A DNA stretch of 64,000 nucleotides. It comes from Elymus sibiricus (Eukaryota > Streptophyta > Magnoliopsida > Poales > Poaceae). Shown here piece by piece: positions 35,361 through 45,079 of this stretch (position 1 is the stretch's first letter; each line of letters starts with the position of its first letter). Below the pieces are notes generated by a model. That model was not told where the DNA came from, did no database searches, and was given only the letters and a program-made list of their open reading frames with translations. The stretch covers positions 149,276,001 through 149,340,000 of the forward strand of contig CM077670.1 in the NCBI GenBank assembly GCA_039707655.1, given 5' to 3'. Made by a program: the position numbers and the translations under genes.

Positions 35361-36252
35361 TGTCGGAAGTCAGGCTCCGGGGACCCAAAAGGTTCGAACA
35401 CTCGGGTGAGCTCGTTCTACCACTTCGTCTCCTACCACGGCTAAGCGACGGCGAGGCTACGGCGAGAGCGCGCTAGCGAGGGACAGACTGTGGACTCAAC
35501 GGTTTACCCAGGTCTGGGCCACCTTGCGGTGTAAGACCCTACTCCTGCTTGGTTGGTATTGCTCGGGTGGGAGAGAGAGAGTACAAGGTCGAGGGTGATG
35601 GGAACCGGAGTCTCCCCTCTACCATGGCAGCTCTGCCCCCCTTATACCCGCATCGGTCCTCTTCCCCCTGGAAACTTAGGCGGGAAGGGCTGCCACACTT
35701 GGCGGGTTTTGAAAGGGGACAAACGCTCAGGCTATCCTGACTAAAGGCGGTCTTCGCCTGCCAAAGCATGATCCATGACGTGCCGGTGGGCTCGGTGATG
35801 ACCTCCGCCCTGCGCGCCCGCTGTCTTGGTCTTCCTTCACCGATCGGGCAACCTTTGGGGTTGCTTTGGGGAGTAGATATCTAGCCCTGCTCCCTTAACA
35901 CAAAAGAGGAAACCATCTTCTTCCGCGCCTGCTGGCGCGGCCTCTGTCGCCGCTCGTCGCCGCAAGCGTCACCCACATGATGGGCCCCAGGCCGCGCGGC
36001 TCCGCTGAACGGCCTTCGTCTCGTACGCCGTCGGGAGGGGGCCTCGGGAGCCCACCTCAGGAGGTCGCCTCGCGAGGCCGCTGGTGGAGGTGTTGAGCCT
36101 CGCTCGCCCGCTCCCTAAGGAGGGGGCCTCGGGAGGCCAAGGCCAAATGAGGATCCCTAGTGAGGTGCTTGGTGATGATGGCTTGCTGGGCCCACGCCAG
36201 GCGTTGCGCCTTGGGCCAAAGGCAGACGAGCCTGGATACCCCGGGTTCCATG
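35361..36252 (-). repeat. Inverted copy of the element C LTR, near complete
   Basis: It starts TGTCGGAAGTCAGGCTCC, the reverse complement of the LTR end, and runs to GGGTTCCATG, the reverse complement of the LTR start without its last about nine bases. It lies inside the antisense-gene fragment. It points opposite to the 5' LTR, so it is not a normal 3' LTR of C but a same-family LTR of opposite orientation. Confidence 0.75.
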
Positions 36253-36609
36253 TCGGAAGTCGGGTTCCGGGGACCCAAAGGTTCGAACACTGGGGTGAGC
36301 TCGTTCTACCACTTCGTCTCCTACCACGGCTAAGCGACGGTGAGGCTACGGCGAGAGCGCGCTAGGGAGGGACAGACCGTGGACTCGGCGGTTTACCCAG
36401 GTTCGGGCCACCTTGCGGTGTAAGACCATACTCCTGCTTGGTTGGTATTGTTCTGGTGCAAGAGAGAGTACAAGGTCGAGGGCGATGGGAGCTCGAGTCG
36501 ATCCGCTACTTGAGTCGATCCCCCCCTACAATGGCAGCTCTGCCCCCCTTATACCCGCCTCGGTCCTCTTCCCCCATGAAACTTAGGCGGGAAGGGCTGC
36601 CACACTTGG
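36251..36609 (-). repeat. Second inverted LTR piece of element C, truncated
   Basis: It begins TGTCGGAAGTCGGGTTCCGG directly where the first inverted copy stops, repeating the same LTR end portion, and breaks off at CACACTTGG. There it is joined to forward-oriented LTR with a two-base overlap (GG), as expected of end-joining. Confidence 0.7.
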
Positions 36610-36859
36610 TTGAGTTCTGCCTCCTCCACCTTGTACGCAAGAACTCTCTTGCCCCTTGCAATCCCAACCACAAGTAGGAGTAGGGTTTTACACCGCAAGG
36701 TGGCCCGAACCTAGGTAACCGCTGAGTCCACGGTCCGTTCTTCGCTAGCGCGCTCTCGCCGTAGCCTCGCTGTTGCTTAGTCGTGGTAGTAGACGAAGTG
36801 GTAGAACGAGCTCGTCCCAGTGTTCGAACCTTTGGGTTCCCGGAGCCCGACTTCCGACA
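36608..36859 (+). repeat. Forward LTR end piece closing element C
   Basis: GGTTGAGTTCTGCCTCC to CTTCCGACA matches the last part of the 5' LTR and supplies the intact CCGACA end missing there. It is followed by the ACGAG duplication. With 36251-36500 it forms an inverted repeat of roughly 250 bp with a spacer of about 110 bp. Confidence 0.75.
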
Positions 36860-36864
36860 ACGAG

Positions 36865-38368
36865 GGACAGAGGTGGCGGCGACGAGCTCGTGCTGCTCGC
36901 AGCGGTGACTAAACGAAGCAAAACAGCGGCGGGATCGGCTCTACAGCGCGAGGCGGACTCGACGGACACGCTAGCGAGGCCTATGGAGGTCGGGGTGCTC
37001 GCCGGAGATGGGACCCGACGGCGGCGGGGTAGCACACATGGCACACGGCGACATAACGTGCAAGCGAGGGTGTTAAGGGAATGGGGTGGTGCGTGAACAT
37101 ACCACAAGCATGGTGGTGTGCTTGGATGGTCGAGAGGGGAACGAGGCTGGCCGGAATCGGCGACGCATCGGCGGCGGCAGAAGCGGAAGGGGAAGACAGC
37201 AACGGCATCGAACTTGGTGTCCCACGGGGCGGCAGAGGATGTCGAGGACATAGGCGACGATGAGGAACTTGCCGGACAAGGTTGGCGAGGCGGAGGACGA
37301 CGGGGTTCACGGTGGTGACATGGACGCGCTCTCAGATGCGCTCGGGACGCGGTCGAGGCGATGACTATGGTGGGTCTCTCGCTTGGTGGCGGCGGCGAGA
37401 GGAAATAGGGAAACCTTAGGGAGGCTAGGGACAAGGAGATGGCCTATATAGGGGGCTAGGGCGACGGGACGGAGCTCGGGCATGCTCGAGCTCGTGGTCC
37501 CCATGGCGCTGGCAAGAGGTGGACGAAAAGGTGGCTCGCGGGTGCACTGTAGCCCGTGGCTGCCAAGCGGGACCGGCCTTGCCACGTGGCGACGGGCTAG
37601 CAGGGGTACGTGCGCGCGCGGTTGAGAAAAGAAAGAGGCAGGCGCGCGGGCGAGCTGGGCCGCACGGTGCTGGGCCGGCTAGGCTGTTGCTACTGGGCTG
37701 CTTCTCTCTCCCTCTGTTTTCTACTTTTCTTTTTCTTCAAACAGAGAAATAAGACAGAAATGCACAGGAAGTTTGGAGTGAGGTGTGAGAGATATAAAAA
37801 TATCCCTAGAATCTAGAAATTATGTAGTATTTGAATAAATTAGTTTGGCAATTTTTAGAGAAAGAAAAATATATCAAGTTTGAATTAAATTCAAACTTGA
37901 GGCATTTTTGATCCCAACCAAATCAATTCCAAAAATGATGAAATTTGGCAGAGAGCTTGATGGCATGATGCAGGATTTATGGGAAAATACTGAACATTAG
38001 TTTGGGATAGAAATATTGCATCATGAATAATATTGAAAAGGAGAAGAAGGGGGAGATGATGATAGAAGAGATGTCATGCATGGGTGAACCACATGGACTA
38101 GAGAGGGAGATGGCAAGGAGGGGATGACCACACACACTATGCATACATGATGAACACAACAATAACAATGGGTGCAATGCTCGTGAACAACATAAATGAA
38201 TATAGTGATGCAAGCACATGACAAATAATATGAAAATGAAATGCAAAGAGAAAAGAAAGGCAAAAATACAACATGAGAATACCACATCCATCAAGATCAT
38301 CATGACAATTCCATAAATGGCAAGGTTGGGGAAAACAAATAAGGAAGGATTACATCTGGGGTGTTACA
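36865..38368 (-). repeat. 5' LTR of element B, second part
   Basis: It resumes GGACAGAGGTGGCGGCGACG, matching 17219 onwards in the other LTR, and ends GGGGTGTTACA at 38368, next to the GTGAG copy of the target duplication. A TATA box (CTATATAG) lies at about 37444-37451. Confidence 0.9.
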
Positions 38369-38373
38369 GTGAG

Positions 38374-40139
38374 CATGCGCCGTGGCAGCAGGTACGCGAC
38401 GAGCTTCCTCCTGGCCCTGCCAGGAGTCGAACGCCGTCCAGTTCCGTGTTTCCCGCAATGCCAACCACGGCGGCAAAAGCCATGGCGCGAGTTCAAATGC
38501 TTTTGAACTTCCCGCCAGCTCTAGACAAGATGGAAGAATGGATTGCCACCATCCAGAGTCTCATCAGTTTTGCCGATCCCGGCAAAACACAGGATGTGGG
38601 CCTCTCCATACGACCACCCACAGTGCCGGCAGGACCATCTAGCTGCCGTGCCGGAGATGGTGCACCAACGGTGTAGTCGCCTCCACGTCAACAACCACAG
38701 CGGCGGCAATCTCGTTGATCGGGTGACCAGGACGCTATGTCCATGGCATCGTCGGATCCGCGGGGCCGCCAAGACCAGCACCAAGTGCTCCACAAACGGC
38801 GCGACGAAGACGCCCATACGAATATCGAGCGGTGCCGGGACGGCAGCATACGTGCCAGTGCCAGGGTACCCTAGGTGCTTACCTTACGAGGTGGGCTGCG
38901 TAGCATTTACTCGTGAGCTGCGGCAGGTTTGCTAGCCGTCCACCCGTCCCTTCAAGCCAGAGCTGCCCGACAGATACGATGGCACGCTCAGTCCAACAGA
39001 GTTCCTTGGCATCTACACCATCGCGGTGCAGGCTGCCAGGGGGCGCGTCGACAAGATTTTGGCCTACTACTTTCCGTTGGCGCTTAGGCCCAACGTCAGA
39101 TCGTGGTTGATGAACTTGCCCGAGGGCTCCATTTCTTCTTGGTCGGATCTATGCCATCAATTTGTGGGTGCCTACCATTGTGGCCACAAGCTCCCTGGTC
39201 AGGAGAGTGATTTGCATGTGATACCCCAGAGAGATGGCGAGCCCCTCCGCAAGTATATATAGAGGTTCAGCCGTGTGCACCACAACATCCCCGATGTTCA
39301 TCCCGCAGCTATTTGCACCGCGTTCCACACGAATGTGCGCAACCGCAGAATGCGGTCTTAGATGAATATCGTGAAGGTTAGGACCATCAATGAGCTATAT
39401 GCCTTGACGGACAAGTGTGCACGTGCCGAGGAAGGGAGGCGACTCCTTGGGGAAGATGCTGGCACCGAAGTCGACTCCGAGGATGATGTCGCAGATGACG
39501 CATCGACCCCGCAGAAGAAGAGCCAGAAGCGCAACAGAAAGCGCAAAGGCAAGTCAGTGTTGGCAGTCGAGAGCCCCGGTGACGCCAACGCCGCCAAGAA
39601 GTCCAAGGCAAAAGGCCCCAACAAGGAGCTTGCCAGATGCGCTGACTGCCGGGAGGCTGCGGCAGGCGACAAGGGCAGCAAGACTGGTGGGCTGTACTGC
39701 AAGATCCACCGTACCAAGGGCCACGATCTCCAGGAGTGCCGGCGTGGAGCAGCTTGCCGAGAAGCAGAAGCAAGAGTACGAGAAGCGCGACAAGGAGAAG
39801 GGCCAGGATGGTGCCGGTGGATCCGGCAAGCAGAACCGTGGTAGCCGAGGGGGCCGCCGTGGCAAGGCCAAGCAGCCAAAAGAGAAGGCCGCTCAAGGCC
39901 AGAATGATGATGATGAGGACGAAGATGGGTCCAAGAATGAGTTCCAGAATGCAGTGGAAGCCATGTGTGTTGATGGAGGCGCATCTTTGCACTCCTCGCA
40001 CCGGCAACTAAACCAATGGGTCCGCGAGGTGAACGCCACGGAGTCCATGATGGGAGCACAGAAGCCACTCAAGTGGTCGCACACGCCCATCGTCTTTGAT
40101 GCCGAGGATCACCCTGATCGCACCACTGCGGTCGGGTGA
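38374..40139 (+). pseudogene. Element A gag, main part
   Basis: It continues the frame broken by element B (APWQQVRDELPPGPARSRT). After frameshifts comes the Ty3 gag domain (FKPELPDRYDGTLSPTEFLG, SWLMNLPEGSISSWSDLCHQ, DGEPLRKYI then TAG, RFSRVHHNIPDVHPAA). Further on are a Lys-rich stretch (KKSQKRNRKRKGKSVLAVE) and a CX2HX4HX4C finger (CKIHRTKGHDLQEC). Several stops (TAG at 39259 and 39359; TGA at 40137-40139) and shifts break it. The domain order is the same as in element C, with clear divergence, so the two belong to different families of one lineage. Confidence 0.8.
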
Positions 40140-40835
40140 TTTCCGTTGTTGGTTTCGCCAACAATCTGCAACCTCAAGGTGACAAAGATGTTGGTTGACG
40201 GTGGGGCCGGCTTGAACTTGATCTCTCCTGACGTGATCAAGAGGCTGCAGATCCTCGACAAGGATCTTGAGGGGACAGGCACATTTCAAGGGATCAGTCC
40301 AGGGAGGAACAAGCCGAACGGCCAGATCACGCTGCCGGTCACATTCGGCAGCGACCTCAACTACCAGACGGAGAAGATTGTCTTCGACGTCGTCAAGATG
40401 TCGCTACCATACAATGGAATCCTGGGCCGTCCGGCGCTGGCCAAGTTCATGGCTGCGTCGCACTTTCCCTACAACATCGTCAAGATGCCGGGGCCGATGG
40501 GCATCCTCACCATCAAATCCAACCAAAAGGTCGCTATCATCTGCGCCGATAAGCTCTACCGGGAGGCAGTGGCAGCACCTGCTGTCAAGGCACCTACTAC
40601 TGCCGACAAAGCTCCCGGGGGAGAAAAGAAGAAGAAGAAGTCCGGCAGGACCTCTGATACGGACTCCGAGAAGTGCACCTTAGAGTGCAGCATACCTGTC
40701 GAGGACATACCAGAGAGCTCTACCGGTAAGGGCAAGAAAGCCAAGGCCTCTACACCGGCGACCAAGCAAGTTTCTGCAAGAGAAGATGGGACGAGTGGCA
40801 TTTATTCTGTAAGTGCCACTCTCAATGACAAATAG
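40140..40835 (+). pseudogene. Element A protease, ending at the shared UAG
   Basis: TKMLVDGGAGLNLIS carries the catalytic Asp in the DGG form also seen in element C. SLPYNGILGRPALAKFMA is the conserved retropepsin core. A Lys-rich linker follows, and the frame meets TAG at 40833-40835, followed by GAAAGC as in element C. Confidence 0.8.
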
Positions 40836-42119
40836 GAAAGCGAGCTCGTTGCCTTCATACGGGCGAATGTTGATGTGTTTGCTTGGGAAGCATCTGACAT
40901 CCCCAGTGTTCCTAGGGAGGTAATTGAGCACCACCTTGCTGTCTGCCCTCATGCGAGACCCGTCAAGAAGTAGGTCAGGAAGCAAGCCTTGGTGCGGTAA
41001 GAGTTCATTGCCGAAGAGATCAAGAAGTTGGAAGAAGCAGGCCTGGTTAGAGGAGTGCTACACCCTACGTGGTTAGCCAATCCAGTCGTAGTGCGCAAGG
41101 CGAATGGGATGTGTAGGCTTTGTATAGACTTCACTGATATAAATAAAGCCTGTCCAAAGGACCCTTTCCCTTTATCACGCATTGACCAGATTGTGGACTC
41201 CACTGCCGGTTGTGAGTTACTATCTTTTCTTGACGCCTATTCTGGTTATCATCAGAGCTTTATGGCCAAGGAAGATGAGGAGAAGACCACATTCATCACT
41301 CCATGTGGCACATACTGCTTTTTGTGTATGCGTTTCGGATTGAAGAGTGCCGGGGCAACATTTGCCAGAGCAGTTCAGATCAGTTTTGAGCCACAGCTGC
41401 ATAGAAATGTGGAAGCCTGCATGGATGACATTGTGGTCAAAACCAGAGATAAGTCAACACTGATCCAAGATTTGTAAGAAACATTTGCAAACTTGCGCAA
41501 ACTCAACTTGAAGCTCAACCCTGAGAAGTGTGTGTTCGGTGTTCCGTCCGGCAAGCTTCTTGGGTTCTTTGTATCTCAGAGAGGGATTGAAGCCAACCCC
41601 GACAAGATCAAAGCAATTGGGTATATTGAACCACTAAGACGCGTCAAGGACGTCAGGCGTCCTGCTGGCTGCATTGCCGCCCTCAGCAGGTTCATCTCCA
41701 AATCGGCAGAGCGCGCCTTGCCGTTTTTCAAGATATTGAAAAAGGTAGGTCCAGTGAACTGGACTCCGGAAGCGGAGGCCGCGCTCCAAGATTTGAAGGA
41801 GTACCTGTCTTCTCCACCAGTCCTAGTTGCGCCTAGGCTGCAAGAGACGTTGCTGCTATACTTAGTGGTAACGAATCAAGTGGTTAGTGCTGCACTTGTT
41901 GCTGAAAAAGAGGTAGATGAAGAGGAGGTAGCAGCCGCAGAGCCACGACTCGACAAGCCAGAATCTTCTCCGGCAAGGTCAGGTGCCGACAAGCTAGAGA
42001 TTGTGCAGGCAAGTGAGCCAGATCAGCAAGTTGTGAAGAAGAAGATGGTGCAGCGCGCAGTCTACTTTGTCAGCTTCATCCTGCAACGGGCTAGATCAAG
42101 GCATTCTGGTGTGTAGAAG
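40836..42119 (+). pseudogene. Element A reverse transcriptase and start of RNase H
   Basis: After the UAG the same frame encodes VDVFAWEASDIPSVPREVIE, RT motifs (TWLANPVVVRKANGMCRLCI, FLDAYSGYHQSFMAKEDEEK, LCMRFGLKSAGATFARAV) and KLNPEKCVFGVPSGKLLGFF. The catalytic box reads CMDDIVVK where element C has YVDDIVVK, a Tyr-to-Cys change. Stops interrupt at about 40971 (TAG), 40998 (TAA), 41475-41477 (TAA) and 42114-42116 (TAG); in three of these element C has Gln. Confidence 0.85.
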
Positions 42120-42821
42120 TTGCTATTTGGCCTTCTCATGGACTCAAGGAAGCTGCGCCACACCTTTCAAGCACACCCAGTCACCGTCGTCACTCGCTTT
42201 CCTTTGCAACGAATTCTGAGAAATCCAGAAGCAACTGGTAGGATTGTGGAGTGGGCATTGGAGCTATCAAGCTTTGATTTAAAGTTTGAGAGTACCTCAA
42301 CAATTCAGAGCAGAGCCTTGGCGGAATTCATTGCAGAATGGACCCCAACACCAGACGAAGAAATTCCAGAGACCTCTCTCCCCGGCAAGGAAACTGTTGA
42401 CGATTGGATCATGTACTTTGATGGTGCTTTCACGCTGAAAGGCGGCAGTGTTGGCATGCTGCTTATAGCACCCACCGGAGAGGACCTCAAGTACGTGCTT
42501 CAGATGCACTTTCCCAGGGAGCAGGCCACCAATAACACTGCTAAGCATGAGGGATTGCTTGCCGGCCTGCTCATTGCAATCGACCTTGGTATTCGAAACT
42601 TGATTATCAGAGGCGACTCGCAGCTTGTGGTGAGGCAAGTCAACAAGGATTATCAAAGCCCTTTGATGGGGGCTTACGTTGATGAGGTGAGGAAATTGGA
42701 AGAGCACTTTGACGGTCTGCAAGTAGAGCACGTTCCCCGTGCCCAGAATTGGATTGCCGACGACCTGTCAAAGCTTGCCGCCCAAAAGATGCCTGTGGAA
42801 CCAGGAACTTTTGTGCTCTGA
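42120..42821 (+). pseudogene. Element A RNase H end and archaeal-type RNase H
   Basis: Opens with SRKLRHTFQAHPVTVVTRFP, the end of the Gypsy RNase H and connection. It then carries a complete second RNase H: MYFDGAFTLKGGSVGMLL, HEGLLAGLLIAIDLGI, GDSQLVVRQVNKDY and WIADDLSKLA, holding the D, E, D and D residues. This dual RNase H arrangement is described for plant Tat elements. The segment is free of stops to 42819. Confidence 0.85.
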
Positions 42822-44287
42822 CTCAACCATCCGTTACACCATCAAGGCTGGCGAATAAGAGAAAGCAAGATGTTGGTGGTTACTTTCCGGCAGAGCTGCC
42901 GTCAGCCGCCAAGGAAGTAGATACCGCCAACAAGATACCTTTGGCCGGTGAACTGCAGCTTTCGGCAAGCCAGATCCTTGCCGTCGAAGCAAGCGCTCCC
43001 GCAGAGGAAGAAGTACCTTTAGTCCTTGTCATCGAGCCACAGGCTCCGGCATGGGCACAGCCAATTGTCTAGTACCTTCAGACAGGAGATCTTCCAGATG
43101 AGCAAGAAGACGCAGAAAGAGTAGCCCATCAATCAAGGATGTACATATTTGTTGACAACATTTTGCACAGGAAAAGACCAAATGGGGTGAAATTGAAGTG
43201 CATCTGCCAGGAAGATGGACAGAGGCTATTGGAAGAGATGCATGAAGGGATGTGTGGCTCTCACATTGGGTCGCGCGCGCTTGTCGGCAAGGCGTTCCGT
43301 CAAGGATTCTACTGTCCAACTGCCCTTCAAGATGCCTTGGCGATGGTCATCAGATGCGAAGCATGCCAGTTCCACTCCAAGGACATCCACCAGCCAGCTC
43401 AAGCCCTCCAAACCATCCCTCTCTCCTGGCCTTTCTCGGTCTGCGGGCTCGACATCGTTGGCCCCTTCCCCCATGCTACCGGGGGCTATGAATTCTTGTA
43501 TGTTGCAATCGACAAGTTTACAAAGTGGCCTGAGGTGGAACCAGTGAGGAAGGTGACGGCACAGTTAGCCATCAAGTTCCTCAAAGGATTGTTTGCTCAT
43601 TTTGGTGTACCCAACAAGATCATCACCGACAATGACACCCAATTCACAAGCCGCGCCTTCACAACATATTGCCAAGAACTTGGAAACAAGATCTGCTACA
43701 CATCTGTTGCTCACCCAAGGAGCAATGGACAAGTAGAGAGGACAAATGCAAAAGGGCTGCATGGTCTCAAGACTAGAACTTTCGATAGGCTGCACAAGTG
43801 TGGAAGACGCTAGGTGGAAGAGTTGCCCGCGGTTCTTTGAGCAATCAGAATGACACCAAGTCGAGGCACTGGCCACACACCCTTCTCCCTAGTTTATGGT
43901 GCAGAAGCGGTGCTCCCCACCGAACTCAGATACGGGTCACCTCGAGTCTTGGCCTTCGATGAGGAGGATCAAGATGAGCTGCGGCAAGATGATGCCATGC
44001 TCCTTGAGGAAGATTGTTTCCGGGCTGCTGTCCGTGCTGCATGGTACCAGCAAGCTTTGCACCGCTACCATAGCCGCAAAGTGAACGCCAGGAACCTTGT
44101 GGAAGGCGACCTTATTCTTCGTCGGATTCAGTCCATGAAGGGTCAAAACAAGTTGACGCCGAAGTGGGAAGGCCCTTACCGGGTGGTACGAGTCACTAGG
44201 CCCGGTGCAGTCCGCCTAGAGACCGAAGATGACACTCCAGTGCTCAACTAATGGAATATTGAGCATCTTAGCAAGTTTTACCCGTAA
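42822..44287 (+). pseudogene. Element A integrase
   Basis: After a linker with stops, the HHCC zinc domain is visible (HEGMCGSHIGSRALVG, then CEACQFHSKD), followed by the core: the first Asp in GLDIVGPFPHATGG, the second in IITDNDTQFTSRAF, the Glu in RSNGQVERTN. The C-terminal module (GDLILRRIQSMKGQNK, WEGPYRVVRVTRPG) ends at TAA after SKFYP. Stops at 43811-43813 (TAG), about 43838 (TGA where a Trp is expected) and 44249-44251 (TAA) break it. All catalytic residues are still present. Confidence 0.85.
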
Positions 44288-45079
44288 GGCGCGGTTGCCG
44301 GGCTGCCCAGCAACCTCTTTTGTACAAGTTTGCCGGCAAGGCATATAAACCTTTGTACAGAGCCGGGCGCAGATCCCATGCACATAAATAAAGCTAAGTG
44401 TTTCACAACTCTTTGTCAAAGTACATATTTGTTTATGTGTTGCAGGCAGCCTTGTGTTACATTTTACCTTGCATAGGATGATTAACGAACCGTCAAGGTT
44501 CCAGCCTCCTCTTTTCTCTTCTTTCTTTTCTCAAAGGACAGAAGGTTTCCTCGCATGCAAATTTCCCAGGGGGAGTGACGGTATGGATACCAACTGACGT
44601 TCAAGATATCGTTCTATGACAAGAAGTACGGTAAAGAAAAAGCTAAGTTCAAAAACTTTGAAATAAATTATTTGTTGTAGTTGCAATTTCTCCTTGAACG
44701 ATTTTGGCCTTTGTATGAGAAACCTGCACGCTAAGGAACCTTGTCGTAATCAGCTACGCCCTTACTTTGTTTTGAGTTTGCTCAACAACTTAAGTGGCTG
44801 CGTTGAGATCGTCAAGTGTATCCTTGCCGGCAGCGGCACTTCTGGCAAGCTGCTAAGGACCCGTGCCACAAGCGCTCGCGGCAAGAGTGCGCGCACTGGC
44901 AAGATTCCGGCGAGCGTAGGGTACAGAAATCATGCAAAGACAGAATAAGACAAGAGGAATAGCATGCATACATCCATTCAAAACACAAGTTATGTTACAT
45001 CAATGCCATAGTGCGGATCAAACTTAAGATGAATCTGTCTTTTACATGATCGTGCACGCGGCAAGGTGTGACCACAAGA
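44288..45079. other. Element A 3' region between pol and the antisense gene
   Basis: Non-coding. It contains CTTGCCGGCAAG-like palindromes (44330, 44828) and, at 44572-44591, GGGAGTGACGGTATGGATAC, preceded by a purine run (CAGGGGG). The same phrase lies between the two PBS copies at the 5' end. Confidence 0.55.

Larger units (their letters stand above)
27462..36859 (+). mobile_element. Element C: Tat-lineage Ty3/Gypsy element lacking the integrase core
   Basis: It starts TGTCGGCCCC and ends CTTCCGACA, flanked by an exact ACGAG duplication (27457-27461 and 36860-36864). Gag, protease, RT, RNase H and archaeal-type RNase H lie on the plus strand, followed by an integrase remnant without its catalytic core. 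An antisense-gene fragment then lies on the minus strand. The 3' side is rearranged into inverted LTR segments, and the 5' LTR is fused to gag with loss of its end and PBS. It is inserted in the right LTR of element B, so it is younger than B. Confidence 0.85.
14107..38368 (-). mobile_element. Element B: Tekay-type chromovirus (Ty3/Gypsy), minus strand
   Basis: Long terminal repeats start TGTAACGCCC and end GGGGTGTTACA (14107-18723 and 24112-38368, the latter interrupted by element C). Internal sequence 18724-24111 encodes gag, protease, RT, RNase H, integrase and a C-terminal chromodomain on the minus strand. A methionine-tRNA-like PBS lies beside the right LTR and a purine tract beside the left LTR. 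Flanking five-mers are GTTAG and GTGAG, a duplication with one change. The chromodomain places it among chromoviruses; the Tekay assignment rests on domain order and the long LTRs. Confidence 0.9.

Noticed and set aside
35361..36252. Interpretation of 35361-36252 as the normal 3' LTR of element C
   Set aside because: It has the opposite orientation to the 5' LTR; a normal 3' LTR must be a direct repeat.
38317..38373. Start of the gag frame at 38317
   Set aside because: This ATG lies in the LTR of element B; the true frame of element A resumes only at 38374.
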